Shown: in pieces, positions 47,930 to 59,800 of the stretch
Layout: each line of letters begins with the position of its first letter
Numbering within the stretch: position 1 is the first letter of the stretch
NCBI GenBank assembly: GCA_000507305.1
Contig: DF240022.1
Span: 18,627 to 82,626 of the forward strand
Reading direction: 5' to 3'
DNA length: 64,000 nucleotides
From: Breviolum minutum Mf 1.05b.01
Taxonomy: Eukaryota > Sar > Dinophyceae > Suessiales > Symbiodiniaceae
Notes under the pieces: model-generated
Told to the model about the DNA's origin: nothing
Seen by the model: the letters and a program-made list of their open reading frames with translations, nothing else
The model's database searches: none
Made by a program: the position numbers and the translations under genes

Positions 47930-50821
47930 CTGTGCAAAGAATGTAGGACTTTGGATGAGCGTGGTGATTTTCTGTCGCATGACGGCTTGTTGAAGCCTGT
48001 TGCAGTTCGAATTCTGGGAGCCAGTCTTTGCATGAAGCAATGCTGGCGACAATAGATTTTCTTGATTGCCGACTCTGAGGTCGGTTCTAGGGGGGGGTGA
48101 CCATATATATATATATATATTGCTACAGATTGATGCCAAGCACCCACACGCCTGAGACCTCAGGAAGATGCTTACCTTTTCCCCCTTGCTAGTGCATCTC
48201 AATACGTCTCAATGACTTAGATCATGAGTGCGTTCAAAAAATTCAAAGGACTGGTGACTCTAGAGTCATTCAATACCTTTTCGTTGAAAGCAACCAGAAT
48301 CATGTTGTTTCTCAATATCTTTCACTTCAGATTTTGGAACAAATACTGAACAGTGTTGAACTGATACATTTGCTGACTCAAACTTGCAACCGTGTCCCGT
48401 TGTCATATATATCTCTCTCCATGTCCTGCGGATTGAAATGTAGCACTCCACGTGGTCCAGCACGAAGCCTATCCCGAAACACACGAGTTTCAACGCCGAT
48501 GTGAGCACAATCCTGCCAGAGTCGCAGATCCTCACATTGATCGAAAAATGCCCAACTGCACAGTGACGGTCAAACTGGGCAACCCTGCAGTTGGTAGCAA
48601 GGCCGCCCAGCACCTGCATGTTTGGAGCTCGTTTCAATTACCAACATGGTGCCAATCTAATCAAAATACATCAAAATACTGAGGAAAAAAAAGCACATCA
48701 AGCACTGCACGCAGCCAACAGGAAAAGTTCCAGTGGTTTCAAGAGCACAATCCCCTGTTAAAAGGAAAGAATCAGAAAGGCAGCAACCCGCAACATGGAT
48801 CAACATAGATCTTGCGGCATAAATCTGGTCCCAAGCCAGGCCCAGGGGTTTTCACCTGAATCCACCCGGTCTGTTGTTGAAACTGCCTCCACCTCGGCGT
48901 GAAAAATGCGGGAGCAACATCTATAAATCAGTATGGCTTACTGGCTTAGAATACCAAACTCTCCTTGATTGACATGTTTTTCGTTTGAATTTGTTTGGAT
49001 CAATCCAACAAACATGTACATACCTGAAGATCATGTTTCTTTTTTGCCTGGGGAGATTGAAAGGTTGGGTCTCCCCACAGCCCAAGCGTTATTGTCCAGC
49101 AACCCGGCGGATGGTTTCAGTGGCGTCTTGATTTCAGCTGATGGGTAGTTATCACCTCAGTTTCCATCAGTTTCACAGCATTTTTTCCGCAACAAAAAAC
49201 GTTGCAAAGATTTGATGATCTGGTTAGTTAGTGGTCCAAGGTCCGTGCTCAAACGCATGACTTCCAACTTTCGGATCTGCGACGGCCAGGGCTCGGAATG
49301 CAAATGCGACTTGGAAACGCATCACCAAGAGGATATAAGGACACCATAGAACAAGATCCAGGTAAGTCCCCTCCAGCCGTTGCAACACAATCCGGAGTTT
49401 GGAATGCCATTTGCTACTGCCGCCTGCCCATTGCTCTGCATGATGTCAGTGCACTGCAAAGCCCGTTCTTCCTTTACTTCCTTGGTTGTGCGGGGCCATC
49501 ATTGTATCATGCATCCTGCAACAATGGAACATTGGTCTCCATGCTCACTATCTCAATTTCGTGATACTTTGTGACGTGAAAAGGAATGACGAGCTTTTGA
49601 CTCAAACAATTCTTTCTTAGCTTCCCACTAAGCATTCCATGCCATGTATCAGTCCTAGTTATGTATATAGACATTTATAGCCTACATCTACATCAAACAT
49701 ACAACTAATTCACACATAAAGCATAAATATATACACAAATACACATACTTAAAAAGAAAAGGTTTAGTTCAGCATTGAAAAGTTAATATCTTGAGATTCG
49801 TTCAACATCAAAAACTCACCAAACATATTCGCACCTGTACTTAACTTCGCTGAGGTCACTCACCCCGAAACCATCAAAGGACTTCAGAATGACCTCGGGT
49901 CACCGAGGGTCAGGCGTGGTCAGTATCATCTTTTGGATGTCCCGTGTTGAACACACATTGTTTTCTGAATGTATCCTGCTAATACTTCCTGCCCCCAGAA
50001 AAATTACATCCACCAGCAAGAAGGGTTTAATCTCAAAAGTTATTAGGGACACCAGGGGCGTATTATTGAGGGGCATCTTTGAACCTTTTCTGATTACATT
50101 GCTGTTGGGGCTAGTTTTGCTGGGATGAGTACCTTGGAATGCCTCCCGCTGTTCCCGTTGAGTACATGACATCCTTAATCTCCACATTGACACTCGCACT
50201 CTCCTGGAAGTTGATCACAAGGTCTGTCTGACTTTGAAGCTTTTAAGTGTGCCCAACTGACCCCAGTGATGGTCTTCCATGGTGAAACAAATGTCCCTCC
50301 TCTCCCACATTCATGCCATTCCAATCTGCAAAGCTCAGCATTTCCGGCCTGGGCAAATTTTTTCAGTCCGCTTTTTGTGTTGATTCTCCGTCATTCCTGT
50401 CATCCTTTGCCCCCTGTATACCATCATGCCACCCATAACCATCAAACAGCCACCCCCTGAGATCTCCACAGGACAGGTGAAGGCTTCTCAGGTTTGGCAC
50501 GCCTCATGGCGCTAGAAAGATTCATCTTGTTGCAACATCGCGTGGTGAGCCAATTATCAAACTGCCTGCACTCTAGGGAGAATGGTAAAATGGACTGGGG
50601 TCATTGGCGGAACTACACTCGAGCAAAGGCTGTACTGGAATTTCGGAAACTGTAGCTTCAGCCATCCAAAGTCTTTTTCATGAGTTTAGCCTGGTTCCTT
50701 TACAAAAATCGATAAATTTAGTGCCTCAGATTCATATTTGTCGATTCAGGACTGCGAGCCCCTACGGTGGAGGAGGCAACAGTGCCCAGTCATCGCCAGG
50801 ACCAGGCCTTCAAAACGGGAT
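47930..50821. other. No assignable gene
   Basis: Should contain the start of PFK copy B and the 3' flank of copy C. A minus-strand stretch near 48600-48540 (LLPTAGLPSLTVTVQLGIF) is weakly similar to the N-terminal extension segment of copies C and D. An AT microsatellite lies at 48105-48120. Confidence 0.3.
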
Positions 50822-53800
50822 TCACCAAAGAGAGAGACATGGCAAACACCAAATGCCAAAGAGGTCTCTTCCGATCCGCCGTGACATTCTGCCAAGCAAC
50901 GCCAGGTTGGGTTGCCCAGTGGTCGCCATCAGCCGTTCGAAGACGGAACTCTTCAACTCCACACGCCTTGATTGCAAAATATTCATATCTGAATATTCTG
51001 AATCTGATAACACTGATATCTGATATCTCCCTATATGGGTTGCATAAACAATAATTACACATAAATCGATGTAAATCGTCATGTTATCAGCAGTAGCTGT
51101 GCTGTTGCACCCAATATCACCCAATGCTGGCAACAAAGCAACTTTGCAGGATTTCCATTTAATCCCTGGAACCGCGATGAGGGATTCTGAGTGATTCTAC
51201 ATGATGCTCAGTGGCCCTGGTTCTCATTGCAACCGCACCTCGCCGGAGCTTTGGTGATGGCATGGTTAGGCAGCATGACGTAACCTCATGCAGCAGGACA
51301 TATCCCCAACTTTCGGTGAATGTCATATGTCTGTGTTTGCATGTGGGAAGTGTAAAGGGCACTCAAAACTTCTGCAGGGGGCTGGGGTTTGCTGGGGTCA
51401 GAAGCTTCCAGCAACGGCACGTCTAATCTCAGAGATATGATTTAGTGGCCCGGAATCACGCACCTGCAGAAGATCAAAATCATGGTATGGAAAACGGTTG
51501 ACCTTCTGTTTTGGGATTCAAGCAGTTGCTTCTAAGTATTTATTTCAAAACACATGCAACTCAACACACACACTTGGAAGATCTTGAAAGTGTCTTCAGT
51601 TTGATTCTAAAAGCGTATATCCTGGAGCTGTCTCAGGACATGACAGGTGCTACCAAACATTAATGGTCTGTCTCTTCATCTTTGGTGGCCCAGCCACTTT
51701 ACCTTGTCATCCCCACTTTCGGAGCAAAGAAACGTTCATCCACTTTGCCCACCACGATGCCCGTGTAGCCGGCCATCGCCACATGTACAGCATGAGCTCC
51801 GAGCACGGAGCAATAAACCTCCGAAGGGAGGTACGTGCGGCACATCACACATCCAATCAGAAATGCAGAAATGCATTTGAGATTAGGCGTCATTAGATTT
51901 TTGGAACAATTTTTTCACACCACATTCCAATCATCTTAAGCATCTCAGTCTTTGTAAAAGTATCAACTTTGCATAATTTTTGACCAACTGTACTCCTTTC
52001 TCATCCTTTAGTGTGCCCACAAGGTGATCCTTTGAGGATGCGACGCTGTCGTTGGTATTGGCAGGAACAGCACGGATGGTGTAGGTCCTTTGAAGTGGCG
52101 CGATTCGCATGTGGTTTTTGATGGTTTGTGGATGTTTTTTTGGGGCCACCGATCTTCTGACCAATAAAACTCATCACAATATGACATTCAATATGACAAA
52201 CACACTTCGGCTGTAAGGATGCATTGAACCCTTCTGTTCCCAATGTAGAAAGGGTGAAGTCAACTTTGTGTGGCCTTAAGTTCCACTTAACTGGTCAGAC
52301 CGAGAAACGGATCGATGTATTTGATGGTGAGGGGCTGTTGCATCCTGGCAGCACTCAGAATTTCCAGTGAGGCCAGGGACAGTGATTGATTGGATGAAAC
52401 ACGCAACCAAATATGACCAAATACTTACACACAAACACACAATCATACGCACATTATCTATATATAAATATGTAATATGTAATATGTAATATGTAACTTT
52501 TTTTATGTCCAAAGATATATACTTCTTAGTCTTAGACATCACTATCATTTACTACCTATTTGTTCAAAATACGGCACTATAAGGAATCACAAACGAACAG
52601 CAACCCTTGCTTCATCTGTGCAACTGGAATGTCAGCAGCAACACGCACACACCGAAGCTGCGGGACGTCATATTTTTCTACATAGCTGCGGCAGCCGGCC
52701 GTCATTGTGCTCTCAAAACTAAGCTCCCAGACTACGGCTCAGTTGCGCTCGAGCTGGCCGCTTTTGGATGCTTTGGGTTCATTGTCTGCCGGCACTTTTG
52801 GAAGCTAAGGCAGCCAGATGTTCACTGCCAGCAGTGCCTCTTCTTCATATCATTTCTCAATCACTGAGTGGCATCTCATGCACTAGCGCCCTGGGAGGCC
52901 AGCCATGCTTCCAAGGAATTAATATCATGGCGCATAGGGTCTCGCATGCCACCGCATTGGTTGTCGCAATATTGCCACCAAGCTTCCTTTGAAGACATGT
53001 TGGTCCTCTGAAGATGCTTCACCTTCTCGACTAGGCCTTGCTTCTGCGCACTGTTGTCCGTATCATTGAAGCGGCTTTGCTTTGCGGGCATACCCCCTTG
53101 GCCGGCTCCCAGTGGTCGCTTTGTACCGCCACTCTGCCCCACAACCTCATCTAGGTTGATGCCTTGTGACGATGCCAAAGCAGACAATCCATTTGCTGCG
53201 ATCTCTCCAACATACTCAATGAAACTCTTGGTGAAGGAGTCCTCATGCTTGCCAGGATCATTGATTCCTCCTCCGTAAAGGGCGCAGTATGTCTGCCATG
53301 CGCTGGTCCAGTGTTTGGACTGCCGCTGCCCTGTCTTGACAAACTCACCTAGGCTGGCCCCTCCGCCAGCTCCGAAACCACCGGCTGCACCATAGCTGCC
53401 ACCTGCAGCACCGCCTCCTCCCATCATGGAATTCCAGGATGATCCACCACCCATCATGTCGTATCCCATTGCACCACCCATGCCTCCTTTGCCACCTCCG
53501 CCACCTTTCCAGCCAAAACCCTGTGTCTCAGGTCTTGGTTCTGAAGGAGGAATGCCTCCTGAGTTGTAGAGGTTCAGGAAGGTCGCAAGGGTGGCTTCGT
53601 CATGCCGATTTGGATCTTTCACACCACCCAAGTGATTCTCACAGTAGTCCCACCAGGTCTGCCTGCCATAGGGATCTGACCGCTGCATGCCCTTGATTTG
53701 CTCAACGAGCCCAATCTTTCCTGCCATCGGGAATGCTTGGGCTGAAACCTGGCAGCCTGCGAGAACTGGGCGGTTTGGAAATTGCCCGTGGATCGGGCTG

Positions 53801-56800
53801 GTTCCTACCTAGCCAAAATGGCGGCGGTCTGCGAAAAAAGAAGCTCATGCAAACAATTCAAATGGATGTCAAATGATGCACATGATACTCGACGAAAGCT
53901 TCTGACCCATCGACGATTCCATACTGCTACTCTTTGAAAGTGAAATCAATAAACTTCATACAACATCATACTGCTATACCACAGCATTTCACGGCACGCA
54001 AAAAAGCAAAGTGCAGCTGTTTCTTTCTACCTCCTTCCCTCACTCTCTCGCTGCATCTTCTGCACGCTCTAACGGTACTGTGTTTTTGTTGTATTGTGAC
54101 TTGTCTTGTGACCTTTTTGGATTCCATGCTTGCTCACACTGATTGTAAATTGTAAATGTAAAATTAGTAAAGTGTTGCAGGTGCATCTCTTTCATGTCAA
54201 ACTGTCAAGACTGCATGGGCTAGCAATAAGTGCATAATTTACACATAAGTATAGTACATTCATATGATCATATGTGTATATAGAATAGAGTATAGTATAG
54301 ACTATAGATGTGCTTTCACTGAAACTGCTTGAATTGCCTCTATCCGCTCTCACGGAGGCTATCGTCTGGGGGTTAACGGGCATAGCCAGCATAGCAAGCA
54401 CAGCCAGAAAGTATACACTCCATCTCATAAAGCCTTCCACCACATGGCTCATCGGCCAATAACTTTACGCCGCAGCGCCCTGGGAGGCCAGCCATGCTTC
54501 CAAGGAATTAATATCATGGCGCATAGGGTCTCGCATGCCACCGCATTGGTTGTCGCAATATTGCCACCAAGCTTCCTTTGAAGACATGTTGGTCCTCTGA
54601 AGATGCTTCACCTTCTCGACTAGGGCTTGCTTCTCAGCGCTGTTGTCCATATCGTTGAAGCGGCCTTGCTTTGCGGGCATACCCCCCTGGATGGCTAGTG
54701 GTCGCTTTGTACCGCCACTCTGCCCCACAACCTCATCTAGGTTGATGCCTTGTGACGATGCCAAAGCGGACAATCCATTTGCTGCGATCTCTCCAACATA
54801 CTCAATGAAACTCTTGGTGAAGGAGTCCTCATGCTTGCCAGGATCATTGATTCCTCCTCCGTAAAGGGCGCAGTATGTCTGCCATGCATTGGTCCAGTGT
54901 TTGGACTGCCGCTGCCCTGTCTTGACGAACTCACCTAGGCTGGCCCCTCCGCCAGCTCCGAAACCACCGGCTGCACCATAGCTGCCGCCTGCAGCACCGC
55001 CTCCTCCCATCATGGAATTCCAGGATGATCCACCACCCATCATGTCGTATCCCATTCCACCACCCATGCCTCCTTTGCCACCTCCGCCACCTTTCCAGCC
55101 AAAACCCTGTGTCTCAGGTCTTGGTTCTGAAGGAGGAATGCCTCCTGAGTTGTAGAGGTTCAGGAAGGTCGCAAGGGTGGCTTCGTCATGCCGATTTGGA
55201 TCTTTCACACCACCCAAGTGATTCTCACAGTAGTCCCACCAGGTCTGCCTGCCATAGGGATCTGACCGCTGCATGCCCTTGATTTGCTCAACGAGCCCAA
55301 TCTTTCCTGCCATCGGGAATGCTTGGGAACTGTGAGAACTCCACCCTATTCTCCTCCTGTAGCCAGAAGATCTGCGGAACGTGCAAAAGCATCATTGTGG
55401 AACAAGCTGGCAAGCAAGCATCCGCATGTACAGTTCTGTGGGCAAAGGCACAACAACCATTCCGCGTTTTTGCATCAAATATCATTAGATCAAAAACTTC
55501 TAGTTGTATCCTCACACCGAAAAAATCAACAAGCAACGTGGAAGCGAACCTTCTGATGGCACTGATGTTTTCTACATGGTCTTAAATACAATCCTCGTCC
55601 AATTCTTGCAAAGCTGACCCCAAGATCAACATGCAAATTTCCACCTCTTGGCATAGGACAAGATCTGATCCCGCAACCATGGGCCAACATCTGCGAGTTT
55701 TTTATTGCCGCCTGCATCACCTGAATCTGAGTGGAGCTGCGAGACGTCATCATTGGCGAAACAACTGTAGTTGCTGCCAAGTCACGCTCCCCGCTACTCT
55801 TCAACAAGGTATCACCACAGCCCTCCGCAACAACGATCACTGCCTTAGAAAGTGCTGTTTATTTCCGGTGAAAAATTCCAAGAAGCTGGGCTTTGAAAAG
55901 GATTTTCCTGCAATGTCCTGCATATCTCACCTGCTTGCAATGTAACAATGCCATGAAAATAAATCTCATGTCCTCTGATGTGGCCCAACCCTGAGGATCC
56001 CCACGTGCCCTTTAGTCTTCATGAGATGCATGCAATAGCTCAACACTCGTGGGAGGGAAATGTCCATCTCTGGCAGCAAGCATAAGTCCACACTGCCTGG
56101 GGCAATTTTTTCTGGGTGAATTCTCCATGTGAGCCCAACGGGCAACAGCAGCTACATACTGGGTTAGCACTTCTACCGAAAGTCGACCACATTGGACATC
56201 AAACCGCATAAACGTTGCCACCCCAAGCTGGGAATCCCCAACGTGCTGCCAAAGTAGCATGCAAGGCAATGAAACCACAGTGACGACCTGAGCACAAGGG
56301 ACGCCCAAATCTTCAACCCCTTGGAAGCTTCAACCATTCAAACTATTTCAAACTCATGTCGATTGAAGACTGAAGTGAAGCAACCTTAAGTGATTCTAAG
56401 ACCAAATACAGGGATCCACTTTGTATCCCAGCCATCAACATACTGAACCATCACATGATCAGATTCCTAAGCTGACCGGACCCATCAGTTTCACCAAGCC
56501 GATGCAATGCGAGTTGCAGGTCGCTTCCACCTGGGTGATGTTAATTTGGAGCCGCGCACCAGGTCGCCAGGGTGTAATCACAGCTTGACAAAGGTTGAAG
56601 CAAACACCGGAAATTTGTCCGTTTCCGACCATCGAACCTTCTAACAATCAATGAAGTCAACAAACAAAATACACATTCATAAATATTTCAACAATATATT
56701 GTAAATTATATTCTTTTAATGGTCAACCCTGTTAACCCGAAGCCTCATACCTTAATTCAAACATTTTCCTTTCCAATGTGGGATTACAGTGCCATGCGGG

Positions 56801-59800
56801 AATCTGGAGCGTTTTTGCCGGGTCGGTTCTTTTGGGCCCGGTGGCGTAGGCGGATGAGATGGCACGTTCGGCTTCGCTACAAGCCGTCTTGAAGCCAAAG
56901 GACCTGGCAGTCGGCGTCACAGTGTTGATAGGGTTGATGATGAAAGGATGATGAAACGAGGATGATGAAAGTCCTGGTTCTTCTCGATGTGTAAATCAAT
57001 GTGTAATATCTACATCTCGAAAAATGTACGTTATATTTACATATCTCTATATATATAATATATATATATATATTGAATATATATTGTATATATATATATA
57101 TTAAACTGCTGACACTGTGCTGAATACTGCTGACAAACACCATGAATTTCACACCCTCTATAGCTGTAAGTCCCTCACTCTCTTGGATATGTCATCTGAT
57201 AACAAAAGATGAGATTCGGTGAGATGGACATCCGTCCTTCTCACCATCAATTCCTAGGGGACAAAGAATTCCCACCTGTCCAGCACTGGGATATCGTTGT
57301 CAATGGTCTTGGGCACGCCAACCTCGGCAATCTCATAGGGGGATCCCCCCGAGAAAAGAGATGAGGCTTAAGTTCTAATGGTTCTAAGGATATCTACTTC
57401 TTCAGATCTTCTAGGCGATTGCGAGCTGTTGTTCAAAAACCTCACCACCTCACCACCTTTGACTGTCACCATCACCATCTTTGCGATCTTTGTTTGCATT
57501 CTCACCGGCAGGAATCCGCAGTGTTGTCTTTAATCAACTTCAATCCATCTCAATTGTGCACTGAACATCAGCAATTCTGATCAATCACTAAATTACCGCA
57601 TTGTTACCATCCTTTCACCCACCACCACCACCACCACCACCACCACCACGACCACCACCACCACCACCACCACCATCATTCGTGATTACGATGCCAAGGA
57701 TCCACGGCCACTTCATGCTGGATCTCTTTGGTGCATCTGAAGGTTTCGAATGCACCTAGCGATCCAGGGTTTGAGGGCTCTAAACTTCAAGTCTTGACTC
57801 CCCATTGCTGTGCACCTGCTTGGGTGCCATCACCGCCAATGACGAAGTATTGCTTGATATTCCTTAGATATCAAGGATTGGGAACCTGAGGCAGCTTGGA
57901 GAAGCATCACAACCACATAAAAACTGAGGGTGGCTTGCAGCACCTTCGTCAATCTTAAAAGGGCAAACCTTGATACGTCCTGTGGTGGAAAAATGCATAA
58001 ACGTGAAGCTAATTCTAGCAAGCTTCTTCTCTTGAAGCATCTTGGCAATGTCCATGTGTGGAGGATTTCCTGAAAAGGTCGGACACCAGCCTTCTCAACT
58101 GGCTAATCTTAGCACATGCATTCGAAACTTGCATAACTTGGCAGCACAAACTTGCCTCTGTCGCTCACCAAAATGGTGCCACCCTTCTTGTGGATATCTT
58201 GCACCACATGTGGTGTCAATTTCATCCACGTTTCTGGCTTCACCATTCCTGGAGACACAAATGTCAACGCAAGTTGTCGATCTTAGTGACTTGGCATACT
58301 TGGCCCAAGATGAAGATCTATGGTTTCTCAATTGGAAGGTGCTAATTCTCTGAAGTGTTGAAGGCTTTTTCAATTGAGCTGAGAAAGAACAATGCACTGC
58401 AAATCTAAATTATGTAAACAACGATGCGTCTGGTACATCTATGTATTTAGATTTTGGAGCCGATCGGATTTATTCAGAAAAAAATCCATATGTCAAGACA
58501 TGTCAGCATATGTCAGCCACTCCTTTGTATCCCCCGATGCATCCGAAGACATTCTTCACACCATAGGCCGTAAGCGTCATGACCTGCAGAATAGCGTTTT
58601 CTTCGGTGCATGATTTGTGTTGAGTCAGGCGAGGAGGACGGAGAGCACTGGTACTGGTACAGGTAAGATTTGAAAATAAAAATAAACGATAGATCAACGA
58701 TTCTATAAACCCGATGAGCCGACTGATCATGATATTTTTGCCGATAGATCCGATAGATAGTGGCGAAATTAAGTCAAACACGCCGAAACCCTGGCAGTTT
58801 CAATGCCCTGAGCCCTGAGCGATTTCACGGATGACCTAGTTCCAACCCGGGTGTTGCGACACGTCAGGGAGAAACAACACGCTGGCTTTGGCGAATCAAC
58901 TGTAGTTGCTCAAATTTTTGTTATATATATATATAAACGATAAATATATATATATGTGTATATTCTATATATATATATACATGATCATATTAGGACACCT
59001 GTAAGAGGTGAACCAACACAAGAATATGTGCCATCTGCCATCTTCTATGTATGCCATGGTCATGGCTCCCATGAACAAGCATTAAAAGCGTCACTGTTTC
59101 CATCAGCTGGGCTAGGAACAGAGTTGAGTCCAGGACAAAGGCCTGCAAAAAAGGCAGTTGGACTGCCCATTGTTACCCATTGTTTATATTGTTTTTGGAT
59201 CTTACCCAATGAGATTGCTGACAAAAATGGTGCTGGCAATGTGCAAACGTCACAAATTCACCGACTTCGCTTTTTCCTCTGTCATCATTAGCACCTACAA
59301 TTCATGATGCCATGTGTCGAGTCAGTCACCGTGCATCTGAACCCTCAGCCTCCACATGTCACGATGACAGCAGAACTGTTGGCTGGATCCTGTCAAAACA
59401 TTGGCAGATCAGCAAATTTGCTAAATCAATATACATGGATTTTACGGATATAAGCTAGTCAGTATACTTATAAATACTTAGAATCTGTACTTCCGGGTCC
59501 ACACCAACAATTCTAAAGCCACCTTTGGCTCAATTGTAAAAGGCAGCTATCAAATACCATCAGTCGAAACGCCACCACTGAGGCCCCCTACAAAATGCAA
59601 GGTCTTTCGAGGCCCGCTGCGTAAAAGTTGGAGATATGCCTGAAGTCAATTCATTGAGGACCTATCAATAGGATTTGTACAATGATAAATAATCAAGAAA
59701 ACAGTACAGACTAGAAATCATGTATTATCAATGTTCAAAAATCAATAAGAATCAAATTTCTACAGTTTGTTTCCTTGCAAAGCTTTATTTACATTTCATA

